From the NCBI GenBank assembly GCA_016704145.1, contig JADJAS010000001.1, positions 372,001-436,000 on the forward strand: a stretch of 64,000 nucleotides of DNA. The letters run 5' to 3'. Under the pieces are notes generated by a model. That model was not told the DNA's origin and made no database searches. It worked only from the letters and a program-made list of their open reading frames with translations. Below are positions 47,447 to 58,147 of this stretch, piece by piece. Source of the stretch: Rhodocyclaceae bacterium (GTDB taxonomy: Bacteria > Pseudomonadota > Gammaproteobacteria > Burkholderiales > Rhodocyclaceae). The first letter of the stretch is position 1, and each line of letters starts with the position of its first letter. A program made the translations under genes and the position numbers.

Positions 47447-48156
47447 CCGGCACCGACACGGAGGTCGGCAAGACTTTCGCCGCCCGCGCGCTGCTGCACG
47501 CGGCGCGCGCGCGCGGGCTGGGCGCGGCGGCCATGAAACCGGTCGCCGCCGGCATGGACGCCAATGGGCGCAACGAGGATGTCGAACAACTCATCGCGGC
47601 CAGTTCGGTCAAGCTGCCGCGCGCGCTGGTCAATCCCTATTGCTTCACCGAGGCCATCGCTCCCCATGTCGCCGCCGCCCACGAGCAACGGACGATCGAG
47701 CCCGGGCCGATCCTCGATGCCTATCGGCAAGTGGCCGGTCGCGCCGAATTCGTGGTGGTGGAGGGCGTCGGCGGGTTTCGCGTACCGCTGGCCGAAGGCT
47801 TCGACACCGCCGACCTGGCGACACGGCTCGGCCTGCCGGTCATTCTGGTCGTCGGCCTGCGGCTGGGCTGCCTGAACCACGCCCTGCTCACGGCCGAGGC
47901 CATCGCGGCCCGGGGCCTCGGCCTCGCCGGCTGGATCGCCAATCGCATCGATCCGGCGATGCCTGGCTGGTTGGACAACATTGCCGCGCTGCAACGGGAG
48001 CTCGGCGCCCCCCTGCTCGGCACCCTGCCCTGGCAGGTTGATGGCGATGCCATCGTCGCCAGTTTCGCCCTCTCGCTACCCGAATCGCCCGCGGAGCCGG
48101 CAAACCAAACGGCAGGCAACCCGTCGCGCCAAGGTATCGACCGCTTCGCGACCTGA
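47419..48156 (+). CDS. bioD: Dethiobiotin synthetase
   Basis: ATP-dependent carboxylase closing the ureido ring of dethiobiotin. 245 aa. Seen: P-loop GTDTEVGKTFAARAL, AMKPVAAGMD, NPYCFTEAIAPHVAA, VVEGVGGFRVPL. Last gene of the bio operon; bioB is not in the window. The C-terminal 25 residues run beyond the usual end. Confidence 0.96.
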   Translation: MHRPQSYFVTGTDTEVGKTFAARALLHAARARGLGAAAMKPVAAGMDANGRNEDVEQLIAASSVKLPRALVNPYCFTEAIAPHVAAAHEQRTIEPGPILDAYRQVAGRAEFVVVEGVGGFRVPLAEGFDTADLATRLGLPVILVVGLRLGCLNHALLTAEAIAARGLGLAGWIANRIDPAMPGWLDNIAALQRELGAPLLGTLPWQVDGDAIVASFALSLPESPAEPANQTAGNPSRQGIDRFAT

Positions 48157-48175
48157 AGTTTTTCCGGCGAAGGGG

Positions 48176-48203
48176 CTTGAAAGTCCGGACGACGCCCCAA
48201 CAT
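48176..48203 (+). promoter_or_regulatory. Sigma-32 (heat-shock) promoter for grpE-dnaK-dnaJ
   Basis: CTTGAAA (48176-48182), 12-base spacer, CCCCAACAT (48195-48203), close to the CTTGAAA / CCCCATnT consensus, 32 bp before the grpE ATG. No CIRCE element (HrcA operator) was seen. Confidence 0.75.
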
Positions 48204-48235
48204 CAGCATGGTTTATCGTCCAGGACGTTCATTCC

Positions 48236-48811
48236 ATGCAGGATATCGACAAGGAACCCGCCGCCATCACCGAAGCCGCGGCCATCGACGCGCCGACCGC
48301 CGAGCCGGTTGTCGCGCCGGAAACCATGCCCAGCCTTGAGGAAATGCTCAAGGCGGCCGAACTGAAAGCCGAGGAGCACCACGACGCCTGGCTGCGCGCC
48401 AAGGCCGAAGGCGAGAACATCCGCCGCCGCGCGCAGGAGGACATCGCCAAGGCCGGCAAGTTCGCCGCCGAGAAGTTCGCCGGCGAAATGCTGGCAGTCA
48501 AGGACAGCCTGGAAGCGGCCCTGGCCAGCCCGAACCAGGACGCCGAAGCCTTGAAGGGCGGCGTCGAATTGACGCTGAAACAGTTGATTGCCGCCTTCGA
48601 GCGATCGAATGTCACGGAAATCAACCCGCTGGAAGACAAGTTCGACCCGCACAAGCACCAGGCCATCAGCCAGCTGGAAGCCGACGGCGAGCCGAATCGC
48701 GTCATCAACGTGTTGCAGAAGGGCTACGCCCTGCACGAGCGCATCCTGCGCCCGGCGCTGGTGATCGTTGCCAAGGCGAAAGTCAGCGATGGCGGCACGC
48801 CGGCGGCTTGA
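48236..48811 (+). CDS. grpE: Nucleotide exchange factor GrpE
   Basis: Releases ADP from DnaK. 191 aa from ATG 48236 (MQDIDKEPAAITEAA). Acidic N-terminus, long helical region (DAWLRAKAEGENIRRRAQED), GGVELTLKQLIAAFERSNV and the beta-wing INPLEDKFDPHKHQAI. The final ten residues (KAKVSDGGTPAA) are encoded by a dispersed motif copy that runs to the stop codon. Confidence 0.96.
   Translation: MQDIDKEPAAITEAAAIDAPTAEPVVAPETMPSLEEMLKAAELKAEEHHDAWLRAKAEGENIRRRAQEDIAKAGKFAAEKFAGEMLAVKDSLEAALASPNQDAEALKGGVELTLKQLIAAFERSNVTEINPLEDKFDPHKHQAISQLEADGEPNRVINVLQKGYALHERILRPALVIVAKAKVSDGGTPAA
48779..48801 (+). repeat. Dispersed 23-bp motif, copy 13 (grpE 3' end)
   Basis: AAAGTCAG core then CGATGGCGGCACGCC; supplies the last codons of grpE. 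Confidence 0.85.
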
Positions 48812-48879
48812 AGCCGGCGCCCAATACCCCCATATCCGGAACAGCTTAGTCATTCCCGAATTCTTTTGAGGACACCAAC

Positions 48880-50823
<1,944 letters not shown>

Positions 50824-50849
50824 GTCGTCACTGACGTGACGCCCCGACT

Positions 50850-50893
50850 GGCCGGATCGAGCGGACGCAGCAGCGGCGCCGCTCGATCCGGCC
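50850..50893 (+). repeat. Long perfect hairpin between dnaK and dnaJ
   Basis: GGCCGGATCGAGCGG, 14-base loop, CCGCTCGATCCGGCC: 15 bp perfectly paired in the 92-bp dnaK-dnaJ gap. No T-run, so more likely an RNA-stability or partial-attenuation element that keeps DnaJ below DnaK. Confidence 0.75.
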
Positions 50894-50915
50894 GTAATGC
50901 TTGATAGGTCTGAAC

Positions 50916-52064
<1,149 letters not shown>

Positions 52065-52075
52065 CGCCGCCGGCC

Positions 52076-52098
52076 AAAGTCAGGCGCGGCGGGGCGCC
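52076..52098 (+). repeat. Dispersed 23-bp motif, copy 14 (intergenic)
   Basis: AAAGTCAG core then GCGCGGCGGGGCGCC, downstream of dnaJ. Confidence 0.8.
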
Positions 52099-52171
52099 GA
52101 TCGGGCGCGTTGACGGCGTGGCGGGGCCTCGCTAGCATGCGACCGGAATTGGCTTCACGGGAAATCTGAAC

Positions 52172-52399
52172 ATGCGCACAGTCGGGCGCCGCAAGGAACG
52201 TCCAATCGTCTTTTCCGCATCGGCGGACCTGCTCGTCGAAGGCGCCCGTTTCAACGACGAAATCCACCGCTTGCCGACCGGCGACCAGACATTCATCCGC
52301 AAGGGTATTTACCGCTTTCGGTCCGACGAAGCATCCGGTCGCGAAGAGCTTGCCAGCATCGCCGCCGGCATGGCGGCAATCGCCAAGCAGCGATCATGA
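52172..52399 (+). CDS. Small hypothetical protein coupled to a nucleotidyltransferase
   Basis: 75 aa, no recognised domain; charged, with YRFRSDEASGREELASIAAG near the C-terminus. Its stop overlaps the next gene by ATGA, so the two are translated together. It may be a partner or antitoxin-like factor, but nothing in the sequence proves that. Confidence 0.65.
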   Translation: MRTVGRRKERPIVFSASADLLVEGARFNDEIHRLPTGDQTFIRKGIYRFRSDEASGREELASIAAGMAAIAKQRS

Positions 52400-52887
52400 C
52401 GGCGGCCTACAGTCGGCCGGCCACGCTGGACGACCTCAAGGTTCTGATTCGTTCGTTGAACGAGCAGGGCGCCGAATATCTGTTGATTGGCGGCTATGCC
52501 TTGTTCGCGCATGGCTACCACCGCGCGACCACCGATATCGATGTCCTCGTGCCGGCGACGCCCGAGGCCGGAATGAGGATCAGGCAAGCGCTGATGGTAC
52601 TTCCCGATCAGGCGGCCAAGGACATCGATCCCGCCTGGTTCGCGGAAGGAGAAAACATCCGGGTCGCCGATGCCTTCGTGGTCGACATCATGCTCAATGC
52701 CTGCGGCGAGACCTACGAAACGCTGTCGCGGTTCGCTGAAACCATCGATCTCGACGGTCTGCCGATCCGCACCATCAACCTGGAAGGACTCCTGCGCACC
52801 AAGCAGACGCTCAGGGACAAGGACATCGCCGACCGCGCCGTGCTGGAAAGGGCACTGAGCCTGTTTCGGGGGCCAACTGGCGCTTGA
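52396..52887 (+). CDS. Nucleotidyltransferase-fold protein (MNT/AbiEii-like)
   Basis: 163 aa. Seen: LIGGYALFAHGYHRATTDIDVLVPAT split around the polymerase-beta-type G-G-(Y) and D-x-D metal motif, later FVVDIMLN (third acidic residue), and RTINLEGLLRTKQTLRDKDIADRAVLE, the C-terminal helical part. Resembles DUF6036/AbiEii-type nucleotidyltransferases found in toxin-antitoxin or defence pairs. Target unknown. Confidence 0.8.
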   Translation: MTAAYSRPATLDDLKVLIRSLNEQGAEYLLIGGYALFAHGYHRATTDIDVLVPATPEAGMRIRQALMVLPDQAAKDIDPAWFAEGENIRVADAFVVDIMLNACGETYETLSRFAETIDLDGLPIRTINLEGLLRTKQTLRDKDIADRAVLERALSLFRGPTGA

Positions 52888-53181
52888 TTGTTGCCGCCGG
52901 CAACTCGGATCGAACCGCCAAACGAGCAACACTCACGGCTTACCCACACCGGCTTCACGCCGCCGCGTCGTCGTGAGCACCCGGAACAGCGCGGCAGGCG
53001 GCTCGCAATCCCCTCAAACGGGGGTGACGATGGATTTGACATATCGATCTCCGCATTCCCTGCCCTGACGCGCGCATGCTTCACAAGCCGTTGATATCAA
53101 TGGGCTCACAACCCAATGGCATGATGTCTGCTTGATGTCGCAAGACCCGCACTTGCGAAGCGGAAAAAATGGGGGGAGACG
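52888..53181. other. Intergenic region upstream of the hydrolase/PEP-CTERM pair
   Basis: 294 bp without a gene. It holds a sigma-54-like promoter at 53117-53132; the upstream 200 bp could bind an enhancer protein, but I saw no clear repeated site. Confidence 0.5.
53117..53132 (+). promoter_or_regulatory. Sigma-54-type (-24/-12) promoter
   Basis: TGGCATGATGTCTGCT keeps GG-N10-GC and matches 14 of 16 positions of the RpoN consensus (TGGCACG-N4-TTGCW). It lies 50 bp before the hydrolase ATG. PEP-CTERM genes are often RpoN/PrsR-controlled (family knowledge), which fits the downstream gene. Confidence 0.6.
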
Positions 53182-54012
53182 ATGACAATCGAGGTTCGCA
53201 CCACGCTACTCGCGATAGCCATCAGTATCTTGGCCGTGGTGGGCACCCTGAGGGTCGCGATAGCCGGCGGGGAGAGCGCCGCCTCGACGACGATCGGGGT
53301 CGCCATCATGCACGGCAAGGGTGGCCTGCCGACACGGCACGTCGCGGACCTTGAGACCTTTCTGGCTGAAAGGCACTTTCTCGTTGCCAACCTTGAAATG
53401 CCTTGGTCCGGACGCAGGGACTATGACGTCGATGTTGCCACTGCCGAAGCGGAACTCAGCGCCGCACTGGAAACACTACGAGCCAAGGGCGCGAAAAAAC
53501 TTTTTGTCGCCGGCCATAGTCAGGGTGGCATGTTCGCGCTCTACTTCGCGGGTCGCAACCCGGTCGACGGCGCGATCGCCATCGCACCGGGCGGTTATGC
53601 CGACGGCCCGCTGACTCGCCAGAAGCTCGCCGAATCGGTCGACGCAGCGCGTCAACTGATCCTAGCCGGCAAGGCTTCGGAGAAAGCCAGACTGCTGGAC
53701 TTCGAGGGTGCCAAGGGGACCTATCCCATCATCGTCAAACCGGATATCTATCTGACCTGGTTCGACCCGGACGGCACAATGACCACCGCAACGGCGATCA
53801 AGAAGATGTCAGCACAGACGCCGGTTCTGTTCATCGTTCCCACCAACGATCATCCGGGCTTGCTGAAAGTCAAGCAGTCATTGTTTGACGCATTGCCGAA
53901 ACATCCTCGGTCTCGCCTTTACGAACCCAATGCCGACCATCTCGGCGCGCCATCGGCGTCGCGCGAAGAGATTGCCCGCTGGATTCACGAAATCGCCAGC
54001 AGCACGCAGTAG
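53182..54012 (+). CDS. Exported alpha/beta-hydrolase fold protein
   Basis: 276 aa; start ATG 53182 has GGGGGGAG upstream. N-terminal hydrophobic signal (LLAIAISILAVVGTLRVAIAG). Nucleophile elbow VAGHSQGGMFAL, oxyanion region IMHGKGGLPTRH, acid in TNDHPG and catalytic histidine in NADHLGAPSAS. DUF3530/dienelactone-hydrolase-like; substrate unknown. It precedes the PEP-CTERM gene by 42 bp and shares its promoter. Confidence 0.82.
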   Translation: MTIEVRTTLLAIAISILAVVGTLRVAIAGGESAASTTIGVAIMHGKGGLPTRHVADLETFLAERHFLVANLEMPWSGRRDYDVDVATAEAELSAALETLRAKGAKKLFVAGHSQGGMFALYFAGRNPVDGAIAIAPGGYADGPLTRQKLAESVDAARQLILAGKASEKARLLDFEGAKGTYPIIVKPDIYLTWFDPDGTMTTATAIKKMSAQTPVLFIVPTNDHPGLLKVKQSLFDALPKHPRSRLYEPNADHLGAPSASREEIARWIHEIASSTQ

Positions 54013-54054
54013 GCAAAAACAGCCATCCCAACAAATCAACGGAGGAAGTTCGTC

Positions 54055-55377
54055 ATGAAGCTCAGTAACATCACCGCCCGCGCCATCGTCCCGGCGCTTG
54101 TTCTGCTGGCGCTACACACGCTACCGGCTACCGCCGCCACCATCGATGTCACGAGAACGACGGTCCTCAACGACCGCATCGGCAACAGCCGCTTCTTCTT
54201 TGGCGCCAACACCGATCTCATTCGGCTTTCGAGCTTCGTCACGCCATCGCCGGATTCCGACAACACCGGCATCGGCGCCGCGACAAGTGTTAGTTTCACT
54301 CACGATACATTTGGCGGTCAGTATTTCAATCTTGGTTTCATCGGGATCAGTTCCGGCAGAGGCGGTGCCCTCAATGAGTACACTTACGCGCAACCGTTCG
54401 CGTCGACAAATCCCAACATCCCGCCCAACCCTTTCGTCGTCGCCAATCTCGCCAGTTTCGATACCACGCCGTTTTCCGTCCGCGTGATCAATGGTGCCGA
54501 CACCCTAAACTACACCGCGCCAGATTACGACAGCACGGCGATGCCTGGTTTCGTCACCGGCATGAACCTGACGGCCGGACTGACACCGACCATCAGCTGG
54601 GATTTACCCACCGCGGGTACCACACCGACCGCCATGGCGATTCAAATCCGACGCCTCACCGAGTCCAATGGTCGAATCACCGCCGCGACTCTCGTGCATA
54701 ACATCAGTGTGGCGGCCAACACAACCAGCTACACGGTTCCCGCCAATTTGCTGGCTCAGGGCGTCAAGTACGAAATCGCCGTCATGGCCGACGTGCGTAC
54801 CGTAGCGGGCGCAGTCAAGGGGCGCTCGCGCAGCTTCTTTGAATTCACGCCAGTCGACGCCATTGGCAACGGCCAAGTTGCGGTCTTCCTGCCCAGTGTC
54901 GGCCCGGATGGTGTGTACAAGTATAAAGACGTACTGGTCGTCGCCGGCGAAACCATCGCGCTCGACCCGGTCGTCGCGGTGGGCTACGATTACCAGATCA
55001 GCGATGGCGATCCGTTGTTCGCGAGCGTGATGCTGCCCGACATCGGCAACGGCTTGTTCGATCTTTACCTGTTCGACGGCAACGACTGGGTCAAGAACGC
55101 CGTGCTGGCCGCCGGTCAACAGCATTTCTTCTCCGGCAATGGCGTGGACCGCTTCCGTATTCTGGGCATCGAACCGGACGCCGGCATCGATCCGACGGAT
55201 GCGACGGCCTTCATAACCTACCTCACGTTCGCCAGCGACGGGAGGTTCAGCGGCACCATGACCCCCATTACCGCGGAAGTGCCCGAACCGGCCAGCATCG
55301 CGCTCCTGGCCGGCAGTCTGCTGCTGCTCGGCCTACGCACATCGTCGAACCAACGCGCGCGCCGGCGTCTCGCCTAG
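54055..55377 (+). CDS. PEP-CTERM sorting-domain protein
   Basis: 440 aa, with GGAGGAAG before ATG 54055. Signal peptide (LVLLALHTLPATAA), a serine/threonine/asparagine-rich extracellular body with beta-strand pattern, and a C-terminal sorting signal VPEPASIALLAGSLLLLGLR followed by R-R-R. The P-E-P motif, membrane helix and basic tail mark a substrate of exosortase (EpsH), normally linked to exopolysaccharide. No exosortase gene is in the window. Its 3' end overlaps the convergent LuxR gene by 45 bp. Confidence 0.93.
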   Translation: MKLSNITARAIVPALVLLALHTLPATAATIDVTRTTVLNDRIGNSRFFFGANTDLIRLSSFVTPSPDSDNTGIGAATSVSFTHDTFGGQYFNLGFIGISSGRGGALNEYTYAQPFASTNPNIPPNPFVVANLASFDTTPFSVRVINGADTLNYTAPDYDSTAMPGFVTGMNLTAGLTPTISWDLPTAGTTPTAMAIQIRRLTESNGRITAATLVHNISVAANTTSYTVPANLLAQGVKYEIAVMADVRTVAGAVKGRSRSFFEFTPVDAIGNGQVAVFLPSVGPDGVYKYKDVLVVAGETIALDPVVAVGYDYQISDGDPLFASVMLPDIGNGLFDLYLFDGNDWVKNAVLAAGQQHFFSGNGVDRFRILGIEPDAGIDPTDATAFITYLTFASDGRFSGTMTPITAEVPEPASIALLAGSLLLLGLRTSSNQRARRRLA

Positions 55378-56223
55378 TCGCCCAAAGTCAGCGGCGGCGG
55401 CACGCCCCCCCCCCCCGCACAGCCAGACGGGGCTCGTCAGCACGGTACGCACGAGCTCGGTCTGGCTACCTGTTGCCGTCTTGCGGAACACGCCCTTGAG
55501 CCGGTCGCGGGCGGTCGACTCGCGGATGCCGAGCGACTCGGCGGCCTCGGCCAGCGAACTTCCCGAGACGATGGCCTCGACCAGCCGCGCCTCGCCGGGC
55601 GTGAGGCCGAACAAGCGCTGCAGCAGTTCGGCCGGCGCCTCCAGCGCGCGGTCGGGATCGGTGACGTAGCAGGCGATGCGCGGACTCGCAAGCAGATTGG
55701 GCAGGCCGTCGCCGACATCGCGCCACAAGCAGCTCAGCAAACAGCGGAAGGCCGGGCGGCCGGACGGACGCTCGACGGCCATGGCCCGGTGCTCGCCGCT
55801 CGCCATCACTTCGCGCAGGACCGGTTCGAGCAGATCAAGGCCACTGCGGCGAAATGCGCGCAAGACGCCTTGCTCCGCGCTCAGACCGTCGCAACGATCC
55901 AATAGATCGCGCGCGGCGGCGTTGGCGAACTCGATCATGCCGTCGGCGGCGAGAATGAGGATGCCGGTCGGCAGCGACTCCAGCACGGCGTAGGTATCGC
56001 GGCGGCGGCCGTCGAGGTGTTCGAGCCGATCCTGGATGGCCAGCACCCGCCGCAAGTGCGGCACCAATTCGCCGAGGTCGGCGACATCGGCATCGGCGAA
56101 CGACCTGGCCGCCTCGAGAAAGTGGCGCCAGCGCTCCGGCGCGGTCGCGGCATCGTAGAGCAGGTCGATCAGTTCGGGCAGCGAGCCCGCTTGGCCAGTG
56201 CGGCCGGATGCTTCGTTCGCCAT
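55333..56223 (-). CDS. LuxR-type helix-turn-helix regulator with G-tract near its 3' end
   Basis: 296 aa; ATG 56223 follows GGAGGAGGGGGAC. Residues ~70-200 are a PAS-like sensor (VLESLPTGILILAADGMIEFANAAA); the C-terminal LuxR DNA-binding domain is FGLTPGEARLVEAIVSGSSL, AEAAESLGIRESTARDRLKG, VFRKTATGSQTELVRTVLTS. After it, the frame enters 12 consecutive G and a motif copy, giving a tail SPVWLCGGGGRAAAADFG that looks foreign. The true original stop may have been lost. Target genes unknown. Confidence 0.85.
   Translation of the reverse strand: MANEASGRTGQAGSLPELIDLLYDAATAPERWRHFLEAARSFADADVADLGELVPHLRRVLAIQDRLEHLDGRRRDTYAVLESLPTGILILAADGMIEFANAAARDLLDRCDGLSAEQGVLRAFRRSGLDLLEPVLREVMASGEHRAMAVERPSGRPAFRCLLSCLWRDVGDGLPNLLASPRIACYVTDPDRALEAPAELLQRLFGLTPGEARLVEAIVSGSSLAEAAESLGIRESTARDRLKGVFRKTATGSQTELVRTVLTSPVWLCGGGGRAAAADFGRLGETPARALVRRCA
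55384..55406 (+). repeat. Dispersed 23-bp motif, copy 15
   Basis: AAAGTCAG core then CGGCGGCGGCACGCC, 6 bp after the PEP-CTERM stop and inside the 3' end of the luxR gene (antisense). Runs into a 12-base C tract. Confidence 0.85.
55405..55416. repeat. Homopolymer tract of 12 C (12 G on the luxR strand)
   Basis: Within the luxR coding frame. With 11 G the frame ends at a TAG overlapping the PEP-CTERM stop; with 13 G it ends at the TGA inside the motif. Length change would alter only the C-terminal tail. It is also a place where sequencing errors are likely. Confidence 0.9.
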
Positions 56224-56302
56224 GTCCCCCTCCTCCGGCGCCTAGCGGCCGGGGTCCGTTCCGGTCTGGTGGCGCCTTGTTTTCACGATGACATCATACA
56301 TC

Positions 56303-56337
56303 CTTGGCATTACCCGTTGCTGGCGAAATTTGCCAAG
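56303..56337. promoter_or_regulatory. Inverted repeat between luxR and the glycine-zipper gene
   Basis: CTTGGCA-N21-TGCCAAG (7-bp arms), with an inner near-palindrome TGGCGAAATTTGCCA (56321-56335). It lies in the 168-bp divergent gap and is a candidate regulator binding site for either gene. Confidence 0.4.
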
Positions 56338-56391
56338 CACGAATGCCTTGAGGCACACTCTCGCCCTATCCAGGATCATCCCGAGGGAGAC

Positions 56392-56811
56392 ATGCGCATG
56401 AACGGAATCATCTCAGGCCTGCTGCTGGCGTTGGCCGCCCTGCCCCTGGCCGCCGTCGCCGACGACTGCAAGGTCGATTGCGGCATCGTCGGCTCGGTTC
56501 GCCAGGAAACCCGCGAGGGCAAGGGCACCGGGCTGGGCGCCGTCGCCGGTGGCGTCGCCGGCGGTCTGCTCGGCCACCAGATCGGTGGCGGCAAGGGCAA
56601 GACGCTCGCCACCATCGGCGGCGTCGCCGGTGGCGCCTATGCCGGCCACGAGGTGGAAAAGCGCGTCAAGCGGCACACGGTGTACGTGGTGGCGGTGAAC
56701 ATGGACAACGGCCAGGTGCGCAACTTCGAGTTCGCGCAGAAGCCGCCCATGATCGAGGGCGACCGCGTCCAGTTGGTCAAGAACCGGCCGGAGCGCTACC
56801 AGGGCAAGTAG
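56392..56811 (+). CDS. Glycine-zipper (17 kDa antigen-like) exported protein
   Basis: 139 aa from ATG 56392 (GAGGGAGAC upstream; ATG 56398 also possible). Signal peptide (GLLLALAALPLAAVADD), then a glycine zipper: GLGAVAGGVAGGLLGHQIGG and TIGGVAGGAYAGHEVEKRVK. The C-terminal YVVAVNMDNGQVRNFEF and QLVKN fold resembles SlyB/PcP-type outer-membrane proteins, but there is no lipobox cysteine at the cleavage site, so it is probably soluble or membrane-inserted in the periplasm. Confidence 0.85.
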   Translation: MRMNGIISGLLLALAALPLAAVADDCKVDCGIVGSVRQETREGKGTGLGAVAGGVAGGLLGHQIGGGKGKTLATIGGVAGGAYAGHEVEKRVKRHTVYVVAVNMDNGQVRNFEFAQKPPMIEGDRVQLVKNRPERYQGK

Positions 56812-56898
56812 CGCCGGCCCGCCGGTCACGAACCAAGGACGCGGAGTTCAATCAATCACTTCAAAGACCGCCCATTGATGCGCTGCCGCTTGCGGTAA

Positions 56899-58035
56899 TC
56901 ACGCCAAGCCGAGCGCCTGCCCGAAAGACAACACCTGGACGCGATCGGCGAGCGCATAGGCGTGGCTGCCGGGATAGACGATCCATAGCAGGTCCAGGTT
57001 CAGATCGGTCATCGCGTGACGCATGGAGGGCGTCAATCGCGGCGCATCGGCGCGCTTGATCTCGACACCCAGCCTGCGACCAGCGCGGACGAACAACGCA
57101 TCCAGCTCGGCCCCGGTATGGGTGGCCCAGAAGTAGCTCTCGTCCGGCGCCAGGGCGGCATGCAGGCTTTCCAGCACGAAGCCTTCCCACGAGGCGCCGC
57201 AGCGTGGGTGCGCCAACAGGCTGGTTGCATCGCCTATCCCAAGAAGTTGATGCACCAGTCCGCTGTCGCGCCAATAGATTTTCGGCGACTTCACCTGACG
57301 CTTGCCGACGTTGGCATGCCACGGCGGCAACACTCGCAAGAGATAGGTACCGGCGAGAAGGTCGAGGTAACGCCGCACCGTCGTCTCGCCAATGCCCAGC
57401 GAACGCGCCGGATCGGCCGCATTCCAGATCTGGCCATGGTAATGGGCAAGCATGGTCAGGAACCGCATCATCGCAGCCGGCGCCAGCTGAATGCCGAGTT
57501 GGGGCAAATCCCGCTCGGTCAGCGCCAGCAAGTACTGCCTGCGCCAGGCGCCGACATCGCCCACCGTATCGGCCAGGTAGGCGCGCGGAAACCCGCCGCG
57601 CAGCCATAGGGGATCGACGTGCGCGAGCCCGACTTCGTCCACGGCGAAGCCGCCGATCTCGATAACCTCGATGCGTCCGGCCAAGGATTCGCTCGATTGC
57701 CGGAGCAGCGCGGGCGAAGCGCTGCCGAGCAGCAGAAAGCGCGCCGGATGGCCCGGACGATCGGCCAGCACGCGCAGCACCGGAAACAGGTCCGGCGCGC
57801 GCTGGATCTCGTCGATCGCCACCAAACCCTTCAGGTCCTTCAATGCCGTCTTCGGCTCGGTCAGGCGGGCCGCGCTTTCAGGGTCTTCCAGGTCGAAATA
57901 GTTGCCGGAGTCGGCGGCGACGAAGCCGCGGGCAAGCGTCGTCTTGCCGACCTGACGCGGCCCGACCAGCGCCACGATGGGACTTCTCGCCAGCGCCGTC
58001 TGGATGGCGGCATGCAATCGTTTCCGGGAAAACAT
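56899..58035 (-). CDS. AAA_14/DUF4143 ATP-binding protein
   Basis: 378 aa. P-loop VALVGPRQVGKTTLARGF, YFDLEDPESAARL, Walker B VAIDEIQRAPDLFPVLR, FLLLGSASPALLRQ; C-terminal DUF4143 nuclease-like region with LLAGTYLLRVLPPWHANVGKRQ and GAELDALFVRAGRRLGVEIKR (PD-(D/E)xK-like). Common in mobile or defence regions; biological role unknown. Confidence 0.9.
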   Translation of the reverse strand: MFSRKRLHAAIQTALARSPIVALVGPRQVGKTTLARGFVAADSGNYFDLEDPESAARLTEPKTALKDLKGLVAIDEIQRAPDLFPVLRVLADRPGHPARFLLLGSASPALLRQSSESLAGRIEVIEIGGFAVDEVGLAHVDPLWLRGGFPRAYLADTVGDVGAWRRQYLLALTERDLPQLGIQLAPAAMMRFLTMLAHYHGQIWNAADPARSLGIGETTVRRYLDLLAGTYLLRVLPPWHANVGKRQVKSPKIYWRDSGLVHQLLGIGDATSLLAHPRCGASWEGFVLESLHAALAPDESYFWATHTGAELDALFVRAGRRLGVEIKRADAPRLTPSMRHAMTDLNLDLLWIVYPGSHAYALADRVQVLSFGQALGLA

Positions 58036-58113
58036 GGCGAAACAATACCATGAAATTCCACCATTAAAAAAAGCTTTTTCATGGTGATCGCGCCAACGAT
58101 CCCCGGCCTCGCC

Positions 58114-58136
58114 AAAGTCAGCCGCGGCGGGACGCC
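58114..58136 (+). repeat. Dispersed 23-bp motif, copy 16 (intergenic)
   Basis: AAAGTCAG core then CCGCGGCGGGACGCC, 11 bp beyond the cysS stop. Confidence 0.85.
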
Positions 58137-58147
58137 GCCGTGAGCGA

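Noticed and set aside
48157..48235. CIRCE element upstream of grpE
   Set aside because: TTAGCACTC-N9-GAGTGCTAA is not present; a sigma-32-type promoter is found instead.
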